A DNA stretch of 64,000 bases from Roseateles_C aquae (GCF_032337115.1 NZ_JAVXZY010000005.1:310001-374000), one strand, 5' to 3'; positions 42,036 through 51,337 are shown, counted from the stretch's first letter. The notes: generated by a model not told the origin, from the letters alone. Program-made: numbers and translations.

Positions 42036-43769
42036 TCAGCTGGCGATGAAGGCCTCGACCACCATCTGCACCCGCTGCTGGCCCTGGTATTCGTCCAGGC
42101 TCAGCCGGTAGGCCAGGCGGCCGCGTTCGGGCAGGGCGTCGATGTGGCCAAACCAGATCGCGTCGCGCAGCAGGCTGCCCTGGCGCACGCGCAACTTCAG
42201 ATGCCGCTCGCCGACGATGCGCTGGGCGACGATCTGCACCTCGTCGCAGAACAGTGGCGCCTCAAAGGCCTGACCCCAGACCTGGCCGTCCAGCTCGCGC
42301 ACCGTCTGGGGCGTGAACTGTTCCGGCGGCAGCGGGCCATCGGTGCGCAGCGTGCGGGTCAGCGCCTGTTCGTCCAGCCATTCGGCGGCCACGCGCTGGA
42401 ATTCGGCATCGAAGGCCGCGAAGCCGTCGGGCTCCAACGTGCAGCCTGCGGCCATCGCATGGCCACCAAATTTCTTGAGCAGCTGCGGCTGGCGCTTGGA
42501 CACCAGGTCCAGCGCATCGCGCAGATGGAAGCCGAGAATCGAACGGCCCGAGCCCTTCAGCTGGCCGTTGGCGCCCAGGGCGAAGACGAAGGTCGGCCGG
42601 TGCAGGCGATCCTTCAGCCGCGAGGCGACGATGCCGACCACGCCCTCGTGGAACTCGGCGTCGTAGATGGCCAGCGCCGGCGGGATTTCGCCGTCCAGCT
42701 TGGCCAGCAGCCGGTCCAGCTGCATCTCGGCGCTCTCGCGCATATCGGCCTCGATCTCGCGACGCTCACGGTTGATCTCGTCCAGCAGCTTGGCCAGCTC
42801 CAGGGCGCGGCTCGCGTCCTCGCACATCAGGCAGCTGATGCCCACGGTCATGTCCGACAGTCGGCCAGCGGCATTGATGCGCGGCCCCAGGGCAAAGCCC
42901 AGATCGAAGGCATTGGCGCGGCTGGCATCGCGCCCCGCCGCGGTGAACAAGGCGGCAATGCCGGGCTGCATGCGCCCGGCACGCATGCGCTTCAGGCCCT
43001 GGGCGACCAGGCGGCGGTTGTTGGCGTCCAGCCGCACCACGTCGGCCACGGTGCCCAGGGCCACCAGGTCCAGCAGCCCGTCCAGCCGCGGCTGGCTGCT
43101 GGCGTCGAACACACCGCGTGCGCGCAGCTCGCTGCGCAGCGCCAGCAAGAGATAGAAGGCCACGCCGACGCCGGCCAGGTTCTTGCTGGCAAAGCCGCAG
43201 CCGGGCTGATTGGGATTGATCAGCGCATCGGCCTCGGGCAGCAAGACCTGACCCTCATGCACGGCGGCCAGATGGTGGTCGGTGACCAGCACCTTCAGGC
43301 CGAGCGCCTTGGCATGGGCCACACCCTCGATGCTGGCGATGCCGTTGTCCACCGTCATCAGGAGCCGGGGCGACAAGGGCAGCGCCAGCTCGACAATGGC
43401 CGGCGTCAGCCCGTAGCCGTGGATGGCGCGGTCGGGCACCACATAGTGCAAGGTGTCCGGCTTTGCGCCGAGCAGGGCCAGGCCGCGCAGTGCGACGGCG
43501 CAGGCGGTGGCGCCGTCACAGTCATAGTCGGCCACGATGCAGATGCGCTCGCCGGCCTGCAGCGTGTCGGCCAGCAGCGCGGCGGCAGCGGCCATGCCCT
43601 TCATGCCTTCCGGTGGCAGCAGCTTGCCCAGGCCGTCGTCCAGCTCTTCGGCGGCGCTGACGCCGCGGGCCGCGAACAGCCGCGCCAGAAGCGGCGAGAC
43701 GCCGGCCTGTTCCAGCGCCCAGGCGGCCCGCGGCGGCACATCGCGCACCAGCAGTTGCGGCGCGTTCAT
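42036..43769 (-). CDS. recJ: single-stranded-DNA-specific exonuclease RecJ
   Basis: A 577-residue 5'-3' exonuclease for recombination and mismatch repair. DHH-superfamily motifs: VADYDCDGATA (about residue 78), MTVDNGIAS (about 137), VTDHHLA (about 161), GPRINAAGRL (about 290), and the DHHA1 motif GGHAMAAGCTL near 425. The full family length is present. The gene overlaps the rpfE-like gene by four bases. Confidence 0.95.
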   Translation of the reverse strand: MNAPQLLVRDVPPRAAWALEQAGVSPLLARLFAARGVSAAEELDDGLGKLLPPEGMKGMAAAAALLADTLQAGERICIVADYDCDGATACAVALRGLALLGAKPDTLHYVVPDRAIHGYGLTPAIVELALPLSPRLLMTVDNGIASIEGVAHAKALGLKVLVTDHHLAAVHEGQVLLPEADALINPNQPGCGFASKNLAGVGVAFYLLLALRSELRARGVFDASSQPRLDGLLDLVALGTVADVVRLDANNRRLVAQGLKRMRAGRMQPGIAALFTAAGRDASRANAFDLGFALGPRINAAGRLSDMTVGISCLMCEDASRALELAKLLDEINRERREIEADMRESAEMQLDRLLAKLDGEIPPALAIYDAEFHEGVVGIVASRLKDRLHRPTFVFALGANGQLKGSGRSILGFHLRDALDLVSKRQPQLLKKFGGHAMAAGCTLEPDGFAAFDAEFQRVAAEWLDEQALTRTLRTDGPLPPEQFTPQTVRELDGQVWGQAFEAPLFCDEVQIVAQRIVGERHLKLRVRQGSLLRDAIWFGHIDALPERGRLAYRLSLDEYQGQQRVQMVVEAFIAS

Positions 43770-44698
43770 AGTGCCTCCAGCGGTGCGGCGACGGCGGCGC
43801 GCGGTGGGGCCAGCTGGTGCCAGAGCCTTTGCAGCGCACCGTGGCGTTGATTGGTCCAGCTGCGCGCCTGTCGCTCGCCGGCCAGGCTCAGCCGCACCGT
43901 GCCGGGCGCCGCGCCGCGCAGCGCGCGATGCAGATCGGCCAGCGGGCCGGCATCGATGGCCGCCCAGGCCTCTGCCCAGGCGGCCCAGTCACCGGCCAGC
44001 CAGGGCTCGCGCAGCGTATCGACGACACGCAGTTCGGCAGGCAAGGCCTGACCCTCGGCGCGGCCGCAGCCGCTGATCCAGACCGAGTTCAGCACCAGCG
44101 CACCACGGGCCTCGCGGGCCGTGTTCAGCGGGTGGCCGTGCAGCAGCATCTGCAACTCGTTCTGCAGCCGGCGCAAAAGCCGTGCCTCGGGCATCCAGCT
44201 GTCGACGTTGCGGTTGAGCACACGCTCCAGGCTGGCGGTGGCCAGGCCCTGCAGCGATTCGTGCCCGATCAGCCACAGGCTGGGCGCCCGCCACTGGCAG
44301 CGCCAGCCTTCGGCGCTGGGGAAGAGTTCGGTCGTGAGGGCAGCAAAGAAAGCGCGCGATTCGGCCTCGTCCAGCTGCAGCAGCTCGGGTGACAGCGCGG
44401 TGACCTGATCGCTGCCCACCGACAGGTGCAGCGGCGTCAGCTGTGCCCAGGCGAGATCACCGGGGTCGGCCAGCTGCCAGGCTGCGCTGGGCAGGCTGGC
44501 GGCGGCCGGATCAAGGCCGCGCTCGGCGGCGAGCAGGCGCTCATGGGGCAGCAGCGGGTTGTACTCGTCATCACCGTAGACCGTGGCTTGCGGGCCCATC
44601 AGGGCCAGCAGGGCGCTCAGATGGGGGGTGTTCAGGCCGTGCAGGGCAGCAAGGCCATCGTCGCTGCGCGCGCTGGCATAGGGGATCAGGAGATGCAT
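43766..44698 (-). CDS. RpfE-like protein (phosphoglycerate-mutase-related, hypothetical)
   Basis: A 310-residue soluble protein. The ATG at 44698 (MHLLIPYAS) is chosen; frame sequence upstream is not conserved-looking. It matches in layout the protein called RpfE or 'phosphoglycerate mutase' that is encoded next to recJ in Burkholderiales and Xanthomonas (recalled). Visible motifs are LTPLHLSVGSDQVTAL (about residue 94) and LQNELQMLLHGHPLNTARE (about 195). No catalytic site can be named, so the mutase label is not supported. Confidence 0.75.
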   Translation of the reverse strand: MHLLIPYASARSDDGLAALHGLNTPHLSALLALMGPQATVYGDDEYNPLLPHERLLAAERGLDPAAASLPSAAWQLADPGDLAWAQLTPLHLSVGSDQVTALSPELLQLDEAESRAFFAALTTELFPSAEGWRCQWRAPSLWLIGHESLQGLATASLERVLNRNVDSWMPEARLLRRLQNELQMLLHGHPLNTAREARGALVLNSVWISGCGRAEGQALPAELRVVDTLREPWLAGDWAAWAEAWAAIDAGPLADLHRALRGAAPGTVRLSLAGERQARSWTNQRHGALQRLWHQLAPPRAAVAAPLEAL

Positions 44699-44785
44699 GG
44701 CGCGATTATCGAGGACACCCTCGGTCATCAAGTCTTCATCGCGCTGCCATGGCAGCGACACGGCCGGGCGCGAAGCTGGGCGCCC

Positions 44786-45679
44786 ATGCAGCACGACCAC
44801 CTGATGGCCCGCGCCGCGGCGGGGCTGGCCTCACCGCCACCATGGCATCTGACGCCGCAGGCGCCGGATGAGGAGGCGCCGCCGGGTCAGCTGCGCTACC
44901 GCACGGTCTGGATCTCCGATCTGCATCTGGGCACGCCCGGTTGCCAGGCGGGGCCTTTGCTGGACTTTCTGCGCGAGGTCGAGTGTGAGCAGCTATTTCT
45001 CGTCGGCGACATCATCGATGGCTGGCAGCTGCGGCGCAGCTGGTACTGGCCGCAGGCGCACAACGATGTGGTGCAGAAGCTCTTGCGCAAGGTGCGCAAG
45101 GGCTGCCGGGTGATCTATGTGCCGGGCAATCACGACGAGTTCGCGCGCAAGTATCTGCAGCTGAGTTTTGGCGGCATCGAGGTGGCCGAGGAATGGATTC
45201 ATGAGACGGCCGATGGCCGCAAGCTCTGGATCACCCATGGCGATCTGTTCGACGGCGTGATCCAGTGCGCCAAGTGGCTGGCCCATGTCGGCGACACGCT
45301 CTATGAGTTCACGCTGAAGCTGAACCGGCATCTGAACTCCTGGCGGGCGCGCATGGGTCTGCCCTACTGGAGCCTGTCCAAGTACCTGAAGTTGAAGGTC
45401 AAGCGTGCGGTCAGCTATGTGTCGGACTTTGAGCAGGCGGTGGCCCGCGAGGCCAGGCGGCGGGGCGTGCAGGGCGTCGTCTGCGGGCACATCCACCATG
45501 CCGAGCTGCGTGAGATCGACGGCATTCTTTACGCGAATGACGGGGACTGGGTCGAGAGCCTGACAGCCTTGGTGGAACACGCCGATGGCCGCCTGGAGAT
45601 CCTCGACTGGGCGGCACTGCAGGCGGCGCGCCATGCCGGGCAAGACCTGGCACTGATCGATGCACCGAGCCTGTCATAA
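44786..45679 (+). CDS. metallophosphoesterase, UDP-2,3-diacylglucosamine diphosphatase-like
   Basis: A 297-residue calcineurin-like phosphoesterase. The metal-site motifs occur in order: ISDLHLG (about residue 45), VGDIIDGW (about 73), PGNHDEF (about 113), THGDLFDG (about 152) and CGHIHHAE (about 234). Similarity begins at LRYRTVWISDLHL; ATG 44786 or 44804 could start it. The family name suggests lipid A precursor processing (LpxH2-like), but a second lipid or polyP-linked function is possible given the ppk neighbour. Its stop codon lies inside the first PhoB-like box. Confidence 0.85.
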   Translation: MQHDHLMARAAAGLASPPPWHLTPQAPDEEAPPGQLRYRTVWISDLHLGTPGCQAGPLLDFLREVECEQLFLVGDIIDGWQLRRSWYWPQAHNDVVQKLLRKVRKGCRVIYVPGNHDEFARKYLQLSFGGIEVAEEWIHETADGRKLWITHGDLFDGVIQCAKWLAHVGDTLYEFTLKLNRHLNSWRARMGLPYWSLSKYLKLKVKRAVSYVSDFEQAVAREARRRGVQGVVCGHIHHAELREIDGILYANDGDWVESLTALVEHADGRLEILDWAALQAARHAGQDLALIDAPSLS

Positions 45680-45745
45680 AGCGGCATGGTGCTGTCATAA
45701 AGCAAGACGAACTGTCACGCAGGTGTCACAAGCCCTTCATAGAAT
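45671..45745 (+). promoter_or_regulatory. PhoB boxes and -10 of the ppk promoter
   Basis: CTGTCAT at 45671 and 45692, then CTGTCAC at 45712 and GTGTCAC at 45723: the last two are 11 bases apart, the exact Pho-box spacing (CTGTCAC-GCAG-GTGTCAC). Ten bases after them comes TAGAAT (45740-45745), a -10 hexamer, with no -35. This is the layout of PhoB-activated promoters. Transcription should begin at about 45751-45753. Confidence 0.85.
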
Positions 45746-45751
45746 CGTTGC

Positions 45752-47797
45752 ATGAGCCCATCTACCGTGGCCCTGCTCAACCGTGAGCAGGCCATTCTTG
45801 AATTCAACCGCCGTGTGCTGGCTCAGGCGCAACGCGCCGATGTGCCTTTGCTGGAGCGGCTGCGCTATATCTGCATCGTTTCGTCCAATCTGGATGAGTT
45901 CTTTGAGGTGCGCTTTGCCGACATGCTGGACGCCGCGCGCGCGCCGGACAGCGTGGTCAGCAACCGCGACGTCGAGCGTGTCGGCCGTGCCGCCCATGCG
46001 CTGATCGATCAGCAGTACGCGATCTTCAACGAGCAGGTGATGCCAGCCTTGCAGGCGGCGTCCATCCGCATCGTCAACCATGCTGAGCGCAATGACGAGC
46101 AGCGCCGCTGGGTGGCCAAGTTCTTCGAGCGCGAGGTGCGTCCGCTGCTGGTGCCGGTCGGCCTGGACCCGGCCCACCCCTTTCCGCAGGTGGCCAACAA
46201 GTCGCTGCATTTCATCGCCAAGCTGTCCGGCAAGGATGCCTTCGGCCGCGACAACCGCATTGCCATCGTCAAGGTGCCGCGCGTCCTGCCTCGTGTCATC
46301 AAGCTGCCGGCGATGATCAGCGGCGGCCAGCAGGTCTTTGTGCTGCTGACCAGCGTGATTCGCGCCCATCTGGAGGAGCTGTTCCCCGGCCGCCAGGTGG
46401 AATCGTTCTCTCAGTTCCGCGTCACCCGCGACTCCGATCTGGAAGTCGACGAGGAAGAGATCGCCAATCTGCGCCATGCCCTGCGCAGCGGGCTGACGAC
46501 GCGCCACTTCGGCCGCGCCGTGCGGCTGGAGGTCGTCAACACCTGCCCGGAAGAGCTGTCGCGCTTTCTGCTGGAGCAGTTCGCACTGCCACCGGCCGCG
46601 CTGTATCGCGTCAACGGCCCCGTCAATCTGGTGCGTCTGAATGAGCTGATCGATCAGAGCGATGCGCCGGAGATGCGTTTCACGCCGCATGAGCCGGTCT
46701 GGCCGCAGGGGCGCCTGCCGCGGCAGAAGTCGATGTTTGATCGGCTGAAGAAGGGTGACGTGCTGCTGCACCACCCCTTTGAAAGCTTTGAGCCGGTGGT
46801 GCAGTTCCTGCGCGAGGCGGTCGACGACCCGGACGTGCTGGCCATCAAGCAGACCATCTACCGCACCGGCAGCCAGTCGGTGCTGATGGATTTGCTGATC
46901 GAGGCGGCGCGGCGTGGCAAGGAAGTGCTGGCCGTGGTCGAGCTGAAGGCACGCTTTGACGAAGAGGCCAATATCAACTGGGCCGAACGGCTGGAAGCGG
47001 TGGGCGCCCAGGTGGTCTATGGCATCGTCGGCCTCAAGACCCACGCCAAGATGCTGCTGGTGACGCGACGTGAGGGCAACAAGCTGCGCCGTTATGTCCA
47101 CCTGTCGACCGGCAACTACAACCCCAAGACGGCCCGGCTCTACACCGATCTGGGCTATCTGAGCGCCGACAGCGAGCTGTGCAGCGATGCCGACATCGTG
47201 TTCCGCCAGCTGGCCTCGCTGTCCAAGATCAAGCTGCCCAAGCGCATGCTGCTGGCGCCTTTCAATATGCATGAGCGCATGGTCGAGTACCTCGGCCGCG
47301 TCGAGGCGGCGGCGCGCGAGGGCAGGCCGGCCCGGGTGGTGCTGAAGATCAATGCGCTGACCGATGCCGCGCTGATCGAGGGCCTGCTGCGTGCCGGCCA
47401 GGCCGGAGCCAAGATCGATCTGATCGTTCGCGGCGCCTGCATGCTGCCGCCAGGGCTGCCCGGTGTGTCTGACAACATCCTGGTGCGCTCGGTGGTCGGT
47501 CGCTTTCTGGAGCATTCGCGGGTCAGCTATTTCCGCTGGGGCGAGGACGATGCCGACGAGGCGCTCTACCTCTCGAGCGCCGACTGGATGAGTCGCAATA
47601 TGTTCCGGCGTATCGAGCTGGCCTGGCCGGTCATCGATGCCCGCCTCAGGCAGCGCGTCATTGACGAGGCGCTAACACCTTATCTGCACGACAGCCTGGA
47701 CGCCTGGCAGCTCGGCCCTGACGGCCACAGCACGCGGATCTCCGACAGCGGCATCAGCGCCCAGCAGGCGCTGGTGCGGCGCTTCAAGCCGGAATGA
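45752..47797 (+). CDS. ppk: polyphosphate kinase 1
   Basis: A 681-residue kinase that polymerises the gamma-phosphate of ATP to polyP, reversibly. The N-terminal LLNREQAILEFNRRVLAQAQ is canonical. The two catalytic histidine regions are KTHAKMLLVTRREG (about residue 435, the phosphorylated one) and HLSTGNYN (about 453). No Shine-Dalgarno sequence precedes the ATG and the predicted start of transcription is at or within two bases of it. sixA follows eight bases after the stop. Confidence 0.97.
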   Translation: MSPSTVALLNREQAILEFNRRVLAQAQRADVPLLERLRYICIVSSNLDEFFEVRFADMLDAARAPDSVVSNRDVERVGRAAHALIDQQYAIFNEQVMPALQAASIRIVNHAERNDEQRRWVAKFFEREVRPLLVPVGLDPAHPFPQVANKSLHFIAKLSGKDAFGRDNRIAIVKVPRVLPRVIKLPAMISGGQQVFVLLTSVIRAHLEELFPGRQVESFSQFRVTRDSDLEVDEEEIANLRHALRSGLTTRHFGRAVRLEVVNTCPEELSRFLLEQFALPPAALYRVNGPVNLVRLNELIDQSDAPEMRFTPHEPVWPQGRLPRQKSMFDRLKKGDVLLHHPFESFEPVVQFLREAVDDPDVLAIKQTIYRTGSQSVLMDLLIEAARRGKEVLAVVELKARFDEEANINWAERLEAVGAQVVYGIVGLKTHAKMLLVTRREGNKLRRYVHLSTGNYNPKTARLYTDLGYLSADSELCSDADIVFRQLASLSKIKLPKRMLLAPFNMHERMVEYLGRVEAAAREGRPARVVLKINALTDAALIEGLLRAGQAGAKIDLIVRGACMLPPGLPGVSDNILVRSVVGRFLEHSRVSYFRWGEDDADEALYLSSADWMSRNMFRRIELAWPVIDARLRQRVIDEALTPYLHDSLDAWQLGPDGHSTRISDSGISAQQALVRRFKPE

Positions 47798-47804
47798 GGC
47801 GGGC

Positions 47805-48266
47805 ATGGATCTGATCCTCTGGCGCCATGCCGAAGCCCAGGTCCTGCAAGAAGGCGGTGACGACCTTGCCCGCACGCTGACGCCCAAGGGCGAGCGCCAA
47901 GCGCAGCGGATGGCGCACTGGCTCAACCACCGGTTGGCGGCGAGCACGCGGGTGCTGGTCAGCCCGGCCGAACGCACCCGGCGTACGGCGGCGGCGCTGG
48001 AGCGCGACCACCGCATCGTGCCGGCCTTGGCGCCCGATGCCAGCCCTGACGACATCCTTCAGGCGGCGCGCTGGCCGCGCTCGACCGAGCCGGTGCTGGT
48101 GATCGGCCATCAGCCGGCGCTGGGCCAGGTGGCGGCCCTGCTGCTTAGCGGCGCGCCGCTGGAATGGAGCATCAAAAAGGGCGCTGTCTGGTGGCTGCGC
48201 TCGCGGCTGCGCGACGACCAGCTGCAGGTGGTGCTGCAGGCGGTGCAGGCGCCGGACTGCCTGTAA
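47805..48266 (+). CDS. sixA: histidine phosphatase SixA
   Basis: A 153-residue branch-1 histidine phosphatase. Catalytic RHAEA (about residues 7-11), the SPAERTRRTAAAL block and VIGHQPALG (about 105) are present. In E. coli SixA dephosphorylates phosphohistidine of PTS-related proteins. Here it follows ppk at eight bases, so it is likely under the same Pho control. Convergent ppx starts 22 bases past its stop. Confidence 0.92.
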   Translation: MDLILWRHAEAQVLQEGGDDLARTLTPKGERQAQRMAHWLNHRLAASTRVLVSPAERTRRTAAALERDHRIVPALAPDASPDDILQAARWPRSTEPVLVIGHQPALGQVAALLLSGAPLEWSIKKGAVWWLRSRLRDDQLQVVLQAVQAPDCL

Positions 48267-48287
48267 AGGCGGTTGCGCCGCGCCGCG

Positions 48288-49817
48288 TCAGTCGGCCAGC
48301 GACAAGGCCACGGCACCAAAGCGTGCCCAGGCCTCGATCTCCTCACGCAGCAGGAAGGCCGAGCGCGGATGGGCATCCAGCCAGCCGCGCGGCAGGCTGA
48401 TCTGCACCAGGCGGCCCTGGCGGCGCAAGCGCATCGCGCCGCTGTCCACCGCCTCGCGGGCATGGCATTTGACTACGGCCAGGCGCAGCGCCAGCAGCTG
48501 CCAGAGCAGGCCTTCATCCTTCAGTTGTTCTTCCAGCTTGCGCAGGCCGCCGCGCTGGCCCAGGGCCAGATCACCGAGCCGGCGCAACTGGCTTTGCGAG
48601 AAGCCCGCCGCATCGACATGGGCCAGCAGGTAGGCGCTGTGGCGGTGGTGGTCGTGATGCGAGACCATCATGCCGATCTCGTGCAGGGCAGCCGCCCAGC
48701 CGAGTTCGCGTTGGCTTTCGGCGCTGGCGCGTGGCAGCAGCTGTTTGTACAGCGCCAGCGCCTGGGCTTGCACGCGCTGCGCCTGTTCGGGATCGACATC
48801 GAAGCGCTGCTGCAGTGCCTGCACCGATTGGTCGCGCATATCGTGGCCGTTTTCCAGCCCCAGGCGCTGCGCTTCCAGCCGCTCGGCCAGGTCGAACACG
48901 ACACCCTGGCGCAGCGCGCCCTTGGCCGGCTGCAGCCGCTCAATGCCGAACTGGGTCAAGAGCGTGTAGAGAATGCACAGGCCGCCGGCGACGACGGCAC
49001 GGCGGTCGTCCTTCAAGCCGGGCAGCTTCAGCGCCTCGACATGGCCGGCCTCCAGGCAGCGTTCCATGCACCAGCGCAGCGCTTCCGGCGTGATGCTGCC
49101 GTCAGTCTGCCCCGAGGCGGCCAAGACCTGCGAGACCGCGCCGACCGTGCCCGAGGAACCCAGTGCCTCGACCCAGCGCGGCCGGGCGTTCTGGCGCGAG
49201 AACAGCGCGAAGGCCTCTTCCAGTTCGGCACCGGCGGCGATCTGGCCGGCGCGCAGGCCCTCGGCGGTGAATCGGCCGTCGGCGAAGTAGCGCAGCGACA
49301 TGCTGACGCTGCCGATCTGGAAGGATTCGGCCTGCAGCGGGCGGCTGCCCTGGCCCAGAATCATCTCGGTCGAGCGGCCGCCGATATCGATGACCAGGCG
49401 CGGCGCTTCCGAGGGCTGCAGCCGCGAGACGCCGGCAAAGATCAGTCGCGCCTCTTCGCGGCCGGAGATGATTTCGATGGGGTAGCCAAGTGCCGCCTGG
49501 GCGCGCTCCAGAAAGGCATTGCGATTGCGCGCCTCGCGCAGCGTCTGTGTAGCCACCGCGCGAACGCGGTTCGGGGCCATGCCGCCCAACTCGGCGGCAA
49601 AGCGCTGCAGGCAGTCCAGGCCGCGCTGCATCGCTGCCTCGGTGAGATTGCATTGCTCGTCCAGGCCGGCGCCAAGGCGGACGGTGTCCTTCAGGTAGAG
49701 CAGGCGCTTGTACTGGCCGCGATGCAGCTGGGCGATTTCCAGCCGGAAGCTGTTCGAGCCCATGTCGATGGCGGCCAGGGCATCACGGCCGTGAGGAGAG
49801 GTGCGCGGCAAGGTCAT
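48288..49817 (-). CDS. ppx: exopolyphosphatase (Ppx/GppA)
   Basis: A 509-residue enzyme that releases phosphate from polyP ends (possibly also pppGpp). The actin-like fold shows IDMGSNSFRLEI (about residue 17), the second phosphate loop VIDIGGRSTEMIL (about 140) and LGSSGTVGAVS (about 220); a C-terminal HD-like domain (ALHEIGMMVSHHDHH near 400) is present as in Ppx of this order. It lies opposite ppk-sixA, which joins making and breaking of polyP in one locus. Confidence 0.95.
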   Translation of the reverse strand: MTLPRTSPHGRDALAAIDMGSNSFRLEIAQLHRGQYKRLLYLKDTVRLGAGLDEQCNLTEAAMQRGLDCLQRFAAELGGMAPNRVRAVATQTLREARNRNAFLERAQAALGYPIEIISGREEARLIFAGVSRLQPSEAPRLVIDIGGRSTEMILGQGSRPLQAESFQIGSVSMSLRYFADGRFTAEGLRAGQIAAGAELEEAFALFSRQNARPRWVEALGSSGTVGAVSQVLAASGQTDGSITPEALRWCMERCLEAGHVEALKLPGLKDDRRAVVAGGLCILYTLLTQFGIERLQPAKGALRQGVVFDLAERLEAQRLGLENGHDMRDQSVQALQQRFDVDPEQAQRVQAQALALYKQLLPRASAESQRELGWAAALHEIGMMVSHHDHHRHSAYLLAHVDAAGFSQSQLRRLGDLALGQRGGLRKLEEQLKDEGLLWQLLALRLAVVKCHAREAVDSGAMRLRRQGRLVQISLPRGWLDAHPRSAFLLREEIEAWARFGAVALSLAD

Positions 49818-49922
49818 GGGGCGCGATTGTCGCGGTGTTTTGTGTCTTCGCCCGGCTCAATTGGCGTGGCCCACCGAGGGCTTGACAGCTTTGCGACAAT
49901 GCAGGCTTCTCATTCAGACAAG

Positions 49923-49946
49923 AGCGCAGCGCAGGCTGCGCTTTTT
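49923..49946 (+). promoter_or_regulatory. terminator-like hairpin in the ZIP gene leader
   Basis: A seven-base stem AGCGCAG/CTGCGCT (49923-49929 with 49936-49942), a six-base loop and a T-run TTTTTC, which ends only ten bases before the ATG at 49956. It has the form of an intrinsic terminator just before the coding region of the same strand. Confidence 0.5.
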
Positions 49947-49955
49947 CTTCTCCGC

Positions 49956-50726
49956 ATGACCCTGAGCTATATCGTGTTGGCCACCCTGGCCGGCGGCCTG
50001 CTGTCGGTGTTGATCGCGGCCAGCCTGACCGTCGCGTTGCTCGGGCGCATCGTCAAGCACCTGGTCAGCCTGTCTACCGGGGTACTGCTGGCCACGGCGC
50101 TGCTGCATGTGTTGCCCGAGGCCTTCGAGAGCAAGGCCAGCCCGCACGCGCTGTTCCTCACGCTGTTGTGCGGCTTGATGTTTTTCTTTCTGCTGGAGAA
50201 GGCCGAGCTGTACCGGCATACCCATCACCATGAAGGCGACGGGCACCATCACCACCACCATTTCGATGTGGAACAGGCCGGCCGTGGTGGCCTGGCGGTT
50301 CTGGTGGGCGACTCGATCCACAACTTCTGCGACGGCATCATCATCGCCGCGGCCTTTCTGGCCGACACGCACCTGGGCTGGGTGACGGCGCTGGCCATCA
50401 TTGCGCACGAGATTCCGCAGGAGGTGGGTGACTACATCGTGCTGCTGAATGCCGGCTTCAGCCGTGGCCGGGCGCTGTTGTTCAATGCGTTGTCGGGGCT
50501 GGCGGCCGTGGTCGGCGGTGTGCTGGGCTACTTCGTGGTCGGGCCCTGGGAATCGCTGTTTCCCTTCTTGCTCGTCGCCGCGTCGAGCAGCTTTGTCTAT
50601 GTGGCAGTGGCCGATCTGATCCCGCAGCTGCAGCGCCGTCTGCCCTGGCGCGAGACGGCGCTGCAGCTGTTCTGGCTGGCCGCCGGCATGGGCATCGTGG
50701 TGCTGGCGGTGAACAGCCGCCACTGA
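49956..50726 (+). CDS. ZIP family metal transporter
   Basis: A 256-residue inner-membrane transporter with about eight helices. The His-rich cytosolic loop (HTHHHEGDGHHHHHHFD, about residues 88-105) between helices 3 and 4, the helix-4 site SIHNFCDG (about 122), and helix-5 site IAHEIPQEVGD (about 149) are the metal pathway of ZIP proteins (zinc or iron uptake). The start MTLSYIVLA is the natural beginning of helix 1; the ribosome site is weak. Confidence 0.93.
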   Translation: MTLSYIVLATLAGGLLSVLIAASLTVALLGRIVKHLVSLSTGVLLATALLHVLPEAFESKASPHALFLTLLCGLMFFFLLEKAELYRHTHHHEGDGHHHHHHFDVEQAGRGGLAVLVGDSIHNFCDGIIIAAAFLADTHLGWVTALAIIAHEIPQEVGDYIVLLNAGFSRGRALLFNALSGLAAVVGGVLGYFVVGPWESLFPFLLVAASSSFVYVAVADLIPQLQRRLPWRETALQLFWLAAGMGIVVLAVNSRH

Positions 50727-50773
50727 GGCGAGGCATTTAGGCGAGATACTGAGGCGAGCTTCGCGACTCAATG

Positions 50774-50805
50774 AAAAACGCCCTGGCCGCATCGGCACAG
50801 GGCGT
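50774..50805 (-). terminator. intrinsic terminator of uspA
   Basis: An eight-base stem ACGCCCTG/CAGGGCGT (50778-50785 with 50798-50805) with TTTTT on the minus strand. It stands 21 bases past the uspA stop. Confidence 0.88.
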
Positions 50806-50826
50806 ATTGCGTTGGAAGTGCTGCTG

Positions 50827-51261
50827 TTAGCGCACGACCAGCACCGGAATGGTCGAGTGCGTCAGCACCTTCTGGGTTTCGCTGCCCAGCAGCAGGGCCT
50901 GGACACCGCGGCGGCCGTGCGAGGCCATCACGACCAGATCGGCCTCGACCCGCTTGGCGTGCTCGATGATGGCCTCCCAGGCATGCAGGGCCTCGACACT
51001 GTGCGCCTCGGCGCTGACGCCAGCGGCCTCGGCAGCGGCCACGACCTCCTTCAGGCGGCCGGCAGCGATGCGCTCCTGGGCGTCGAAGAACTCCTGCGGC
51101 GGTGTCGGCTGCATTTCGGACACGGCGCTGTAGGGGAAGGGCTCCTTGATGCTGATCGCGAAGATCTTGGCGCCATGCAGCTTGGCCATGGCGGCTGCGG
51201 TGGCGACGGCCTTGGCGGTGATGTCGGAACCGTCGGTCGGTACGAGGATGCGTTTGAACAT
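50827..51261 (-). CDS. uspA: universal stress protein UspA
   Basis: A 144-residue single-domain USP. The start MFKRILVPTDGSD with strand 1, and the ATP-binding loop GRRGVQALLLGSETQKVL (G-x2-G-x9-GS form) near residue 116, are typical. It binds ATP and is usually raised by starvation or stress; the exact role is unknown. It has its own terminator. Confidence 0.92.
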   Translation of the reverse strand: MFKRILVPTDGSDITAKAVATAAAMAKLHGAKIFAISIKEPFPYSAVSEMQPTPPQEFFDAQERIAAGRLKEVVAAAEAAGVSAEAHSVEALHAWEAIIEHAKRVEADLVVMASHGRRGVQALLLGSETQKVLTHSTIPVLVVR

Positions 51262-51337
51262 GAGGGCCTCCTGTCAGCTTGAGTCAGTGGATGATGCTCA
51301 GTGTTGCGCTGACATGGTCCTCGTGTCTTGCGCTATG

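Noticed and set aside
45737..47515. Minus-strand frame of 592 codons opposite ppk
   Set aside because: PPK1 catalytic histidine motifs and Pho promoter define the plus strand as coding.
48273..49955. Plus-strand extension of the ZIP transporter gene to 817 codons
   Set aside because: The extra N-terminal part is only the antisense of ppx; the transporter begins naturally at the ATG at 49956.
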